A stretch of DNA of 64,000 nt. Source: Ochromonas danica (lineage: Eukaryota; Sar; Chrysophyceae; Chromulinales; Chromulinaceae). Position 1 is the first letter of the stretch; every line of letters starts with the position of its first letter. Shown piece after piece: positions 11,700 through 23,274 of the stretch. The notes beneath the pieces are model-generated. The model was not told the DNA's origin, ran no database searches, and worked only from the letters and a program-made list of their open reading frames with translations. A program made the position numbers and the translations under genes. Location: positions 341,540 to 405,539 of the forward strand of contig VKHL01000005.1 in the NCBI GenBank assembly GCA_015146655.1, given 5' to 3'.

Positions 11700-14600
11700 C
11701 TACAGGTTCTCACCTTCAGAAACGGTTGGAACTGGAAGACCCGGGGGAGGAATGGATGGAGGTTGAGTGGTAGTGGTAGCCGAAAGAATGGAAACAGAGA
11801 TCGCAGAGGCTTTCCCTGGAGGACCTTTCTTGTGGCGCGGTGGGAGAGGAATATCGGAGATGTCGTTGGACTGAACAACATCAGCATCAACGAAGGCCTG
11901 CTCTTTCCCCGGCTTGGCCGAATCAGAATTGCCGACTTTCTTTTCATCGAGAGCAATATGTGACAAGGTGGCTGCAAGCTCTTTGTCTGCACTCTCCACA
12001 CCGATCACTTTCACTTCCTTGAGAAGATCAGCATGATCTCGGCGTCGTCGGTTGTTACGGTTCTTTTGGCGACCATTGCTTCCATCACCATCGCCCGTGC
12101 CATCGCCCGAATCTGCCCCTTCCGAATTAGCAGGAGTGAGAGCGGGTTTGGATTGCGTGTTGTCTTGCATGCTGACTAGACTGAGAGGCTTCTTGGGTGG
12201 TCCAGAGGATTTGGTAGGCGGTAAGGGGAGATCAACGACCAGAGCCTCCTTTTCAGCAGCAGCAGCCCTTCTCGCTTGCTGCTCCAAGTAGGGGATGTTA
12301 ATCTTGACCAGCATAGATTGTTTGGTCACACTCGCTGAGTTCGATCCAGTGGAAGCAGCGACAGCAGCATTGTTCTTGCCATCATTACGTTTATCATTCT
12401 TCTTTGCTGAGCGATCATTTTTACCGCTGGGCGACGAAGGTACCACCAATGCAGGGGGAGGAGGGATAACCATCAAGGAACCAGAACCACCATCTTTGCC
12501 ACCTTTCTCCTTATCTCGTGGCTGCTTCCCTTTCCCACCCTTTTCTTGCTTGGAAGTATCATTGCCCGCTTGTTCTTGTCTTTGATTCTCAGCAGAAGCC
12601 ATATTGAACGCAGGTTGCATCAAAACCGGCGATTGATTTTGTTGTCTACCTTTACGTTTGTTATTCTTGTTGTTTGCCTGTAACACAGGCATATCAACAT
12701 CCTTGTCTTCATTCGACCCTGCAGGAGCAAACAGATTCTCAGTAGAATCTTTTGACGCAACAACAGAGTCGACCATCATGTTACGGTCCTTGTTTTTCTT
12801 TTTGTTCGATTTCTTATTCTCTTGAGGAAGATTGGAAGATTGTCGCTGAGAGCTTTCGGCAGGCGTGGATGTTATAAGCGCATCCAGAGCATCTTCTACA
12901 GCCTGACTGGTACTATTCTTCGAATCTAACACCAAAGACGAAGGGGGATTCGTAATAGTAACCTCTCTGTAACCAGCTTTCACATTGCGACCTTTAGGAT
13001 TGGACTCTGAAGCTTCAACTTTCACTTTATTTCCCTGCTCAGAAGGACCTGGATTGTTATTTCCAACCGGACGACTTTCCAGTTCCACACCATAATCAGG
13101 TCCACCTTTGCCTTTACCTTTCCACCCGCCAGAGTAGTTAATTCCATACTAACATAAACGGAAGGATCGATTCTATTAGATAGTTCGACAACAAGACATG
13201 GTCACAATAGACTCACTTGTTTGCGAACCGCGAGCAATTTCTCGCGTGCTTCACGTTCAGAATTCTCAATTTCGATTTGTTTCTCAACATATTCCAATTG
13301 GGTCTCCAACAGGCATCTGGCCATGACGACAGAAGAAGACACACCGACTACGTCCAATGTATTTTTCTCACGATTAACCTTGGCCACCATAAGTTCAGCA
13401 GAAGCCTTCATATCGCCTGAAAAGAAGGCAGATTACCATTAGCTTCGCAACTTCAACAAATCAACCACAATTCTTACCAATGATACCAGCATTATTTTTG
13501 TTAGACAACCATTCCGCTTGTTGAGCAGTGAGAGGAAAAGAATCCTCACGAAGCTCTAACAGTTCCTTGGCGCGTTGGACAGAAGGTGAGTCTTTTCCAT
13601 AAATCGTAATTTGTCCTGAACAACAAACAATAACAAAAATAAATAACACATCAGTTAAGAATAACCCAAAAGATCACTTACCATTATCTCGCACATTAAT
13701 CGAAGTCACACCAGTCTCTGACTCGATTTGCTTAATGCGAGCTCCTTTTTTACCAATAATCAAACCTATCAGTTCAGAAGGAACAATGAACTCAACCATT
13801 TGACCTGAGGCGATTTCCCCTTGAGTGGAAAAAAGATCTGTCTGGACACGCAGCAATCGAGTTTCTGCAGCTTTAACTTTTAACTGCAACTTTAGATGTG
13901 TCTCCACTAAATTGCGGGCAAGTTGAGCAGCCTCTCTACTGGGGGCATCAATTGTAACAGATTCAACAAATTCATCTGACAGACGATTCACCACAATAAA
14001 ATTCACATACGTCTGTTCCTTCACACGCAAAAGTATTTGTTGAAATTTTGGATCAGCAGCAAAGGCAGCTAGTTCTCCAGGAATAAGTACTATTTCAGTG
14101 ACAGAGGGGCGGGGGAAATTTGGAGGATGAGGAGGGAGGGACACTTTGGTTCTTGAAGGGCCAATGATGGGGTTAACAGAGTTTGAAGAAAGGTTGTTCA
14201 CTGAAGAAGGTGCCATAGGCAAAGGGCCTGAATTCGTAGCAGACATATTAAATCTGGGATCATATTGCCTGCTTTCCATCATTGCGCGTTGGTCATTATG
14301 AAGAGATCTTTCCATACCGCGATCTCCCATTTGAATACCATGGCGCACAATAGGTTCATTAAGACGATCAGTGGGGTTAACTCCAGCTCTTGAGTCGTAA
14401 TTGACTCGATGATCGACCATAGGCCTGGAGTCTTGCATGACTGGGTTACCATAGCGAGCACGTTCTGCCATCATAAGACTTTCATTCCTACGGGGATCGC
14501 CGCGACGGTCTAAAATTAATAATATATAACATTAATAAAATTTGAACATTTGCAGAAAAGGAGAAAAGAGGAGCTCACCAGGAGGCAGTCCTGCGGAGCG

Positions 14601-14743
14601 CATGCCGACGGAACGGTCGTAACCATTTCCATCAAAATGAGGAGGCTACAAGAATAAACCAGCAAAACGTCAATAAAACTAGAAGAAAAAGTTAAACAAC
14701 AGGAAAATTTAACCTGAGAATTTGAGGGCATATAAGGATTCAT
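11700..14743 (-). CDS. KH-domain RNA-binding protein, FMRP/FXR-like
   Basis: Six exons join in phase: 14743-14714, 14645-14579, 14509-13682, 13615-13478, 13416-13217, 13148-11700, giving 903 aa with introns of 61-69 nt. After an R/M-rich N-terminus and a P-rich linker, residues about 150-420 hold KH-type folds. The clearest is VEFIVPSELIGLIIGKKGAR with its GKKG loop, followed by a beta strand QITIYGKDSPSVQRAKELL. A further segment, VVGVSSSVVMARCLLETQL then EYVEKQIEIE, resembles the end of the second KH domain of FMRP/FXR proteins. The last 480 residues are low-complexity, rich in N, K, G, S and P, like many mRNP proteins. Expected role: mRNA binding, translation or RNP-granule control. A GTGAG donor at 11713 and an acceptor before 11643 would replace the last four residues NL-stop region with a 13-residue tail ending at 11603, so the 3' end is uncertain. 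Confidence 0.85.
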
Positions 14744-15227
14744 GATTTGAATGAGAACTGAGAAATAGGAGAGGAGTTAAGGAAATGCTGCAGATTAATT
14801 GGTAAAGAGGGCAATCCAACAAGAAGAAAAATCAGGGAAGTATAGTAAAGGGAGGTTAGAAAATGGCGGGATTCTTTCTCTCTTGTGGCGGAGGAGGACA
14901 GGTCAGCAAAACCTTTTCGAAGCAGCAGGAAATGATGGGATGCGACGGAATGTCATGCGAAGGAAGCCTCCAGAAGACCTGCTGCGTCCAGATCTAGAGA
15001 TCTGGCCTTTTGGTCTTGTCTGATCTGGAGGTCTGGGTTGTTAAGTTAACAAATTACAGGGTTGTTCTTCGTCAGCAGGGGAGAAGTGAAGTTAACTGGC
15101 GCAGGAAAGGGGCGCAGAGAGGCAATTGTTCCAAAGTTGAAGATGGCCCACAGAGGAAAGCGTTCCCACTGCACACTACAGCCCCGCCACAGCCTCTTGG
15201 AAGCATATCCTTTTCTGGGACAAAAAC
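14744..15227. promoter_or_regulatory. divergent promoter region, KH gene / PCCB
   Basis: This 484-bp gap separates the ATGs of the KH gene (-) and PCCB (+), so it must hold both promoters and leaders. It contains an 8-bp-stem inverted repeat, CCAGATCT-AG-AGATCTGG (14988-15005), a CCCAGA/CAGACAAGA element in minus orientation (15012-15037) also found at two other divergent promoters, and a TTAAGTTAA word (15041-15049). Short open frames here have no recognisable product. Confidence 0.55.
15012..15037 (-). promoter_or_regulatory. shared promoter word, copy 1 (CCCAGA-type)
   Basis: On the minus strand this reads CCCAGACCTCCAGAT followed by CAGACAAGACC. It matches 56426-56450 (CCCAGATCTCCAAA then CAGACAAGATC) with about three differences. 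It lies between the divergent KH and PCCB genes. No function is known; it is proposed only because of its recurrence between genes. Confidence 0.4.
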
Positions 15228-17046
15228 ATGCTGAAGACACCTTTCAACTCCATTGGTAAAGCCTCTGCTCTGGCTAAAGCCGCCTTCTCCACTCGTTCTG
15301 AGGCGAGAAGCTTGGTGCAGCTCAAGGGCATCTTCAGAAAGCGTCTGGAGGAGGCAAGGCAACAAGCCCTTTTGGGAGGTGGCCAAGTCCGTATTGATGC
15401 ACAGCATAAAAAGGGCAAATTAACTGCTCGCGAGAGGCTATCTTTGCTCTTGGATGATGAATCCTTCCGAGAATATGATATGCTCAAAACTCACCGCGGG
15501 ACTGAGTTTGGAATTGCTAACGACCAGTACTACGGCGATGGTGTCGTGACAGGTCATGGCACCATCTTTGGAAGAAAAGTCTTTGTCTTCAGTCAAGATT
15601 TTACTGTTTTCGGTGGCTCATTGAGTGAGACTCACGCGCAGAAAATCTGCAAGGTCATGGATATGGCTGTTCGTGCTGGTGCCCCCGTGATCGGTTTGAA
15701 CGACTCTGGTGGAGCCAGGTAGATTTATATCTGCTTATTTCTTCTCCCTCTATATACGCTTAGTGGCTTGTTGTGCATCTGAACAGAATCCAGGAAGGCG
15801 TTGATTCCCTTGGCGGCTATGCCGACGTCTTCTTGCGCAATGTGGATGCTTCGGGTGTGGTGCCTCAGATTTCTCTCATCTTGGGTCCTTGTGCTGGTGG
15901 AGCCGTGTATTCTCCTGCTATGACTGATTTTATTTTCATGGCGAAGCGTACTAGCTATATGTTTGTGACCGGCCCCAATGTTGTTAAGACTGTGACCAAT
16001 GAGGATGTCACTCAAGAGGAGCTGGGCGGTGCAGACACTCACACTCACGTCTCTGGCGTGGCTCACGGTGCTTTCGACAATGATGTTTTGGCGATCCGTG
16101 CTATGCGCGAATTTTTCGAGTACCTTCCCTCCAGCAATAAGGATGAGGTTCCCTTCAAGGCCACTGTTGACCATCGCGACCGTCAAGAGGAGAGCTTGCG
16201 ATACATGGTGCCTGATGACGCTAACATGCCTTATGACATGTTGGCTGTGATTAGAAAGATTGTGGATGAGGGGCAAGTTTTCGAGGTCATGCCTGACTTT
16301 GCCAAGAATATTATTTGCTGCTTTGCAAGAATGGAAGGACGCACTGTTGGTGTAAGTTGTCATTGGATGTTAATCATGGCGTTTTCTGTACAATTATTGA
16401 CAGCTGTGTTGTTGAAATAGATCGTGGCCAACAATCCTGCTCATCTTGCAGGCTGCTTGGACATCAACTGCTCGATCAAGGCTGCACGCTTTGTTCGTTT
16501 CCTCGATGCTTTCAATATTCCTATTCTTACGTTTGTTGATGTGCCCGGCTTCTTGCCAGGTACTGATCAAGAGTATGGCGGTATTATTCGCAATGGTGCC
16601 AAGTTATTGTATGCTTATGCGGAAGCAACTGTTCCAAAGATCACTGTCATCACCCGCAAGGCATATGGTGGAGCATATGATGTGATGTCTTCGAAGCATT
16701 TGAGAGGAGACTATAACTACGCTTGGCCTGGTGCTGAGATTGCTGTCATGGGCGCGAAGGGCGCTGTGGAGATCATCTTCCGTGGCAAGGATATCGAAGA
16801 GAAGACTCTGGAGTACACTGACAGGTAGGGAAACTCATTTTCTAGTAATGTCTTTGCAGCTGGTTGATTGTACTTGATGCTTCAATAAATAGATTTGCTA
16901 ATCCTATGGTGGCGGCTCAAAGAGGCTTCCTTGACGATGTCTTGGACCCTGCCCAGACTCGCCTTCGTATTTGCGAAGATTTGGAGGTTCTCCGCAAGAA
17001 GAAAGTCAACAGACCTTGGCGCAAGCACGGCAACATTCCTTTATAA
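15228..17046 (+). CDS. PCCB: propionyl-CoA carboxylase beta subunit, mitochondrial
   Basis: Four exons (15228-15718, 15787-16351, 16421-16824, 16893-17046; introns 68, 69, 68 nt) give 537 aa, almost the length of animal PCCB (about 539). The protein is a biotin-dependent carboxyltransferase: crotonase-like N- and C-halves with [77 protein letters not shown] and [17 protein letters not shown], all typical of the beta subunit. It transfers CO2 from carboxybiotin on the alpha subunit to propionyl-CoA, giving methylmalonyl-CoA, in the breakdown of odd-chain fatty acids and Val, Ile, Met, Thr. The first 27 residues are basic and Ser/Ala-rich with almost no acidic residues, fitting a mitochondrial presequence. 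The alpha subunit is not in the window. Confidence 0.97.
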
Positions 17047-17237
17047 ATGATATTTCTTTTCCACGACTCAAAACTGGGAAGGTTTGAACAAGACAGCTTA
17101 GTCGGTTAGAATCTGTGCCTTATAGATCATTGCGACCTTGACAATCTACAGGCTTGTCAAAATTTAATACTTACACAAGCTATAGACCAGACCACTCGCA
17201 TTTCTTTATAACCACACCATAAAACGGGTAAATAGAG

Positions 17238-18032
17238 CTAATTATTATGTCTTCTCGTCCTTCTCCGAGGGATGTTCTCTTGTTGGACAGACTCATCGAT
17301 AGGACCCACTCCCTCAGAGGCGGCAGCATGAGAAGACACAGAGCCCGCTTGAGTCTCATTTGAGCGCGCATGCGCATGTTCCTTCCTACTATCAGAGCGA
17401 TGTCTTTCCTCTAGGTGATGACGTGTGAGCTTGCTCTTGTGGTGCTCGTGATCTTCCTCCAGCTCCTTGATCTCTCGAGACAAGAAATAAGCCAACCCTG
17501 TCCGCAAAACTGTCAAAAATCCCATTTTCATGACATCAACTAACTCATAGGCATGAGTTGGCCGAAGAATGGTGTCTATAATATCTGAAGCAACGAGCAA
17601 GCCCAGAGCCAACGCGATCTGCTCGCCCATCATGAGACGGATTCGCAACACCGCCGACTTCATACAATGAAGACCATTCTGCTCGTTATTATAATGTAAC
17701 GGATCAATCAACTCGAGCTTGATTCCTACAGCAGCAAGAGTCGTCATTAGGCTATTGCTAACAAGGCAAGGGGAAGAGAGAGGAGAAGGGGGTAGACCTG
17801 TTGCGACGTTAACGCCAATAATTACAAGATTGACACCAGCCAAAATCACAGCAAAGAGAACAATTAATCCAGCTAAAGAATTGATGCATTCAATAGCAAT
17901 TTCGAAGAGATGAGACAGATGGTATTGGCTGATCTCATGCGAAGAGGATGTGTTGTGGTGATGCTCAGGAGAACCTGTCAATTCGCTTGCATCCGCTTCG
18001 CCCAAGACTGCACCAAAAAGAGCAGCTGACAT
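17238..18032 (-). CDS. DUF1622-family membrane protein
   Basis: This single open frame encodes 264 aa from the ATG at 18032. Membrane segments are visible at about residues 45-80 (INSLAGLIVLFAVILAGVNL) and 135-190. The second part carries the DUF1622 hallmark: RIRLMMGEQIALALGLLVAS, DIIDTILRP and GFLTVLRTGLAYFLSREI. The family is common in bacteria as small 3-TM proteins of about 120 aa with no established function. Here it has a His-rich N-terminal region (EHHHNTSSSH), an extra loop of about 55 residues between the first TM and the core, and a charged 75-residue C-terminal tail rich in H, E, K and R ending RRRTRRHNN. The extra loop could hide an unspliced short intron, but no clean GT-AG solution kept the frame. 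It lies tail-to-tail with PCCB. Confidence 0.78.
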   Translation of the reverse strand: MSAALFGAVLGEADASELTGSPEHHHNTSSSHEISQYHLSHLFEIAIECINSLAGLIVLFAVILAGVNLVIIGVNVATGLPPSPLSSPCLVSNSLMTTLAAVGIKLELIDPLHYNNEQNGLHCMKSAVLRIRLMMGEQIALALGLLVASDIIDTILRPTHAYELVDVMKMGFLTVLRTGLAYFLSREIKELEEDHEHHKSKLTRHHLEERHRSDSRKEHAHARSNETQAGSVSSHAAASEGVGPIDESVQQENIPRRRTRRHNN

Positions 18033-18274
18033 CAGTCAAGAGGATAGCAGGGATTGGAATGCAAGCGAGACCAAGATTGGCCTGGCCGAAGCAGATTGGC
18101 TTATGCACCCGCAAGGTGAAGGGGCAAGGCAGGTGGGGTTGAAGAAGGAAGGAGGTGAGTTAGAACTCCAAATAAGAGGGTTTCACTCTTGTGTCTTTCA
18201 TAAATTACCACACAAAAGACGTAAAGAAAGACACGATCACTACTTGTAGAGAAACTACTAACTACTTCAATAAC

Positions 18275-21200
18275 TTAAGCCCATATGCCATTGGTCAAGT
18301 ACTGATATCTATCATATTGAAGCGTGCCGTAATGGTTATAACTATTGGTGATGAGGTCCAAGCAGTGCTTGACGGCATCTTTCACGTTGAGTTCACTGCG
18401 AAATCTCGACCGCAACTTTTCAAGAATATTATTGATGGGCTTGTTTTGAAAGCAGGGGAAAGTTGACTGTTTCGCCAATAAGGTAATGGCTGAAAGGATG
18501 TTCTCGCAGTTGGCTTGTAATGCGATGAAACCCTTAGTGAAAGCCGTGACAAAATCTCCAAACAACGGCGAATCCAGTCCGCCAAGCAACTCGACCATTT
18601 CCTCTGTCAGCTTGAAAGGGGCAGTCTCCAAAGAGAAAGACCCACCAGGAGCAATGGAAAGGATGAAGCCAAAGTCGATATGAATAATATGACCGTCAGA
18701 ATCAATGAGAAGGTTGCCATTGTGCCGATCCTTGATCTGCAGCAGATAGGAGAACAAGGAATAGGCTGCCAAAGAGGACACGAAGTTGTACTTGGCAATC
18801 TGAAGACGCTCTTCCGATATGGACTTGTAAGTCTTTTGGAAATAATTGGACAATGTGGTGAATCCTGGCGCTTTCTTCAGCGCATCGAGGGAAATACTAT
18901 CCGTTAGAACCTCCACAACGCCAGTGTTACTTCCCGTGCAGACAATACGATAGGGCTTGAGAAACAGCATGGGTCCCAAGCCAAAATGGTCGAAAATCTC
19001 TTTACAAATCTGCATAAGTTGCATGCAGCAAATCTCTTGTCGAAGGTCATCATTCGTCTTGACAATAAACGCTCGCAGATCATAAGGCGGCCAGTACTCC
19101 TGATCACTCATGGAGGAATAATACATATCTAGCGCCACACTATCAGGTAAATAGGCTTTCAAAAATTCCATCTTCTCGCTCAAGATGCGTTCTTTCTTTG
19201 ACCAAAAGGACTCTCCCAAGGTGACTTCAATGCGATTCTTGGTCAGTTGGTCTTCCTCACGAGCGACCACCTCTCTATACTGTTGATCGCTCAACATGAG
19301 CTTCTCAAATTCCTTTTGATCAATAATTCCTCGATCCAATAAGCTGCGAGCAGATTGGATGACTTCCTTTTTGGTCTTTCCGAGGCGTAGACCAGGATAG
19401 CACTCATCTATACTAATATTGGCTGAACGACAAGAGACCGAGGTGTCATCGCCGTCATCATTGACAACTTCACTCGACTCCCCAGCATCATTACTTGGAT
19501 TGGCGAGAGAGGGAGATGAAGCACTCCGAGCAATCTTGCCAGACGTTGTTGGAGAGTTTTTACCGGAACCGTTCTGCGCGGGTTGTTTCGAACTTGACGA
19601 CCCGCCAGCAGATGGGTTCCTGCTTCTACTCGATTCCCCAGCGGAGCGCAGAATACCCTCGGTGCTCGCAGCAAAACGATTAGTAGGTAACATAGACCTG
19701 CTGCTGGACCTTGGAACTTGCACTAGTGAAGTAGTCTTAGTCAAACCATGATTATGCCTCCCAACACTACTGCTACGATTAGGCCCGCTAGACTTCACTA
19801 TGTCTGTCCATGATGGCACAGAGTGGCTGTACTCAGGTATTGTGCTCATAGAGAGAGGCGCTACTTGATGGTCTGGGATTATAGCTGGGTGACGAATAGC
19901 ATCAACCAACGAATCTACATCCTGCATGCTCTGCTGCATGACCACATCGGCAACACCATTGCTCACACCATGGTTCACGGAATCAGCGCGAGAACGAGAC
20001 TTCGAAGTCATCGAATGCAGCACTGTTCTCGCTTTGCTCTCAGGAGACTTATCATGGGAACTCATTTCTCCATTCACAATATCCTCACTCGTCTTACGCT
20101 GAGTGATTGGAGGCGAAGAGACAGCGGCTTCTTGACGCGCAGCCAGAGCTTCTGACACTGAAGAATGATACAGTTTGCAGAAAATATCATCGCGCATTAC
20201 TTCACATATGATATAGCTTGGCGCTCGCGCTTTCGTTCGAAACACTCTGCACTCCTCTGTTATGAATTTCGTGATACGATAGTGCGGCTCTCCCGCTATT
20301 CGGATTGGATCCCATCCAAGCATAGGATTGCGAAGGAGAAGGTCATCGGTAACAGTTGAATGATGACGCTCTTCAGAATCTTGGCGGCCACTGCCTCGAT
20401 GAGACGCTACTTTAAGTCCTGTTCTTCGATTGTTCAGTTTTTGCAACTCCTTACGAAGAATATCTGTTCGCATGGGCCGATCTTCAAAGCGAAGGCTTTC
20501 AACTAATGTATTTATCCGATTGATGAAGTCCAGCTGGTCGCAGAATCCTTCCCAAACGTGTAGAACAGCTCGATCATCATTCGGCTCATGTGTACTGACT
20601 GCTTCTTCATCTTCGCGATAGGAGCATTCTTGCCCCACTCCAAGTTGATAAAGCAGTTCAAGACAAGAGCATTCTTTGTTTGAGCCGGGAAAAACAGGTG
20701 GAAGAACCTTGCCGAGTGATTGCGACAAAGCTAATGCGGTAGCGCTCTTTCTTCTCTGAGGCTCATCTGCTTTCTCCTCGCTGTATAGCAATCGATTTCG
20801 CTCTTGCCGTTGTTTTTCATCCTCATCATGAGCTTCTTGGAGCTTTCGACGAACAAGAAAAAGAGCTCCGATTTCGAAGCCTAACTCCTGTTGCTGATGC
20901 ATCGCTGGCCGCATGATATGACTCAAGATTTCACATGTTGGCTTATCGGCTATAGCAGAGATGAGACCAGTCGACACCATCTCCAACTGCATCAGCAAAC
21001 AACAACAAGCAGCAAACTGAACCTGGCTGGCTTTCTTTTCTTGGTAGTCTCCAATCACTGCCAACAAATTCCAGGCCAGTTTTAAAGCAAACCCAGGATA
21101 CTTCTGAGCTAAGACAAGCAACGCTTGCTGCAGGATATCCACTTTACGCAAGGCCTCGGGAGTTCTGTCAGAAGCGTGTAGCAAGTGAACTTGAAAAAAT

Positions 21201-22229
21201 TGCGGAAAAAAGAAGTCAACAAGATCCGGTGATTGATCGGCAATCTCAAAAATGCGGACAACAATTTGAAAAAACGCTCCAATTCCTCCTTTGTCAGTCA
21301 TGTTGGAATCCAGGAGAATGTTCAGAATGGTCTGCATGTCATCGCCAAAGGTCTCCAACGCTTCTTTGAGTCTTTTGCATTCGTCATGACGAACCTCACG
21401 GCAATAAGCATAATCAACAGAACGTAGCTCTTCAAATTCTTCAGCAGTAATATTCCCTCCATCAAAGAGGTCGGCGGCCATATCTAACCGTTGAGAAAAC
21501 CGTCGCCTCACTTTGAAAGTTGCTTTGAATTGTTGGAAGTTCTGTAAAACACGAGGGGTGAGCTCGTGCAAGTCCATGGTATGAACATAATTCAAAGTCT
21601 TCAGCCAGAGAATGCACATTTGCGCGTTTTTGCAATCCAAGCAAACGCGCTCAGACTCCTCGGAGCCCAGCTGCAGCAAGGTGAGAGACTCCTGCACATG
21701 ATCAGAGGAGGAATACGTCCTCCCACAAGAGCGACATAGGGTTCCATACCCATTTAATGGCTCTCGAGAGACAGGGCAGTGGTGGTTATTGGCTTGTGGC
21801 GGGCGATTTTGAATAATCTTGGAAGGCTTGAAAGGCGCGACTTCAGGATTGGCAAAAACGCATTCTAGTGACCTTTTCACTTGCAAAATCCATTCGTCTC
21901 GCTCTTCAGCGGAAGCAACAGAGACGTAGTAAGTGCCGCCTGTGTGAGTGACGAGCAGGAAGCCGCCGGGATAATTGTTGGCGCGACCCTTGCCATCCCA
22001 CTCCGAGACACCGAGGATCTCCACCACTACTTTTGGACTCAAAGAACTCTTGGCATCCTCCTCGTTGTCGTAATCCAAGAGCAAGGTTCCCCACAAGACA
22101 CAGTAGACCCGCTGAACATCAATATGATCAGTTGGGATATCAAATTAGAAGAAAGATCGACCATTCTCATACCTGCATGGGGGGTGGACTAATAGGCGCT
22201 GTCCTCTTATAGACATAACCTCTGTACAT
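18275..22229 (-). CDS. type III phosphatidylinositol 4-kinase (beta-like) with N-terminal PH domain
   Basis: Exons 22229-22173 (19 codons) and 22111-18275, with a 61-nt intron, give 1,297 aa. The splice joins MYRGYVYKRTAPI to RVYCVLWGTLLLDYD, completing a PH domain (about 1-105) that ends EERDEWILQVKRSLE. Next comes a Cys-rich stretch, LCRSCGRTYSSSDH ... RVCLDC (about 140-180), like the second half of a FYVE finger. A helical lipid-kinase accessory region follows, then an S/P-rich linker (about 690-880), and the kinase domain at about 1000-1297: VKTNDDLRQEICCMQLMQI, LLQIKDRHNGNLLIDSDGHI (catalytic loop DRHNGN), HIDFGFILS (Mg2+ Asp) and the end RYQYLTNGI, the PI4K-beta/Pik1 signature. It phosphorylates PI to PI4P at Golgi or endosomal membranes. 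The PH domain would add phosphoinositide targeting. The FYVE-like reading is tentative. Confidence 0.93.
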
Positions 22230-23274
22230 TAGTGAAAATAATTATTCAGAGGCTTGCCCAATCCTGGTGGACGATGGGATCCGTCCAGACGATGGATGGG
22301 ATCATTTCCCAGTCCCAACCCCACGCAAACTGTACTAAACAACAGGTGTTTTTCTTGTAAAAACGAGTTCATTGATTAGCTTGTTAAGTTAAAAAGTGAT
22401 CATATTTTGGAATGAGATAGTTATTGCGCATGTTGAAGGAAAGACCAGGCTGGGAGATTCGGCACTTGGTCTCTCTGTGAACAGACCAGGACAACTAAGT
22501 ATTGCATTGCCATTATCCTCAGTGGTTTCTGCCTCTAGTCTGTGGCGGTGAATCAAGTTGTCCGTTTCCAGGTCAACAAAAGATATCTCTTGGTTGAGTT
22601 TTCATCGAAGCCAACTAGACTAGCTTGGTCATAAGGATGAAGAACACGCTTGTCGTCACTAGAAGGCTCAATATCTCTAAGAGATCGCCGCTTGATTCCG
22701 CTTCGCCTATTAATAGAAGAAGTGCTAGCTGATAGAGGATGTCGAGAGATAGATAGAGACACCTGAATGAGTAATGAATGCTGAGGTGTTATATCGAAAG
22801 GAAGGATATCACCAAAAGAAGATCCACAGCACATTAGGAAGATGTCCTTGTTGAGCAAGATGGAATGGTTGCATCCACTCAATATTAGCAGCTCTACTTC
22901 TCTATCGAATCCTCCCTGCCAACCTGTTAGTCAGACTTGCAGTCAGCCTAGTAGCCAGCCCGCTAGTCGTCCTTCGGGACATGTTGTTGCAAATGAACAA
23001 GCGGGAGCAATCGTAGAACAGGTGGTTAGCCGTAAGTTAACTCTAACCCTTAATCCTAAGTGAGTCACCTGCACCAGTCTACGATTCAACCAAATGACTA
23101 CTAAACCCATAATGAGTCATAATGAGTTATGAAAGATTAACTGATACTATCTATTATTTCTATCACTTTGATCTCACTTGTTCACCCTTCATAAGTCTTC
23201 AGAGTCTCGGAACCTTGTGAAGCCATACACATACATTGTCATGATCATGGGCGATGTGTTCAATCTACAGTATG
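22230..23274. other. 1-kb stretch without a confident gene (PI4K promoter and unresolved ORFs)
   Basis: The stretch lies between the PI4K start and the glycosylase stop, both on the minus strand. The first 300 bp should hold the PI4K promoter and contain a CCCACGCAA half-element (22320-22328) and TTAAGTTAA (22384-22392). Two competing candidates overlap at 22842-23063: a minus-strand open frame (see next entry) and a plus-strand frame with a QPxSQxCSQPSSQPAS stretch that ends at a GTAAGT donor (23031), but whose best acceptor is 170 nt away, unlike all other introns here. Confidence 0.4.
22553..22926 (-). CDS. possible small unidentified gene or exon
   Basis: The minus strand is open from about 22926 (behind an acceptor-like TTGGCAG) to a TGA at 22553, about 124 codons, reading GGFDREVELLILSGCNHSIL ... 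FGDILPFDI ... KRYLLLTWKRTT. No ATG starts this frame; the annotated methionine-like start at 22882 is TTG. An ATG exists 70 bp further upstream in another frame. The composition is protein-like, with hydrophobic strands and then an S/R-rich part, but I recognise no family. It may be the last exon of a small gene between PI4K and the glycosylase, or chance. Confidence 0.25.

Noticed and set aside
15725-16363. 212-codon open frame on the minus strand
   Set aside because: It is antisense to PCCB exon 2, which is strongly conserved; same codon-bias effect.
17760-17885. Hidden intron in the DUF1622 gene
   Set aside because: GT...AG combinations tested either broke the frame or gave a stop; left as an unusual loop.
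23041-23056. Telomere-like CTAACCCTTAA
   Set aside because: A single, imperfect unit without tandem copies.
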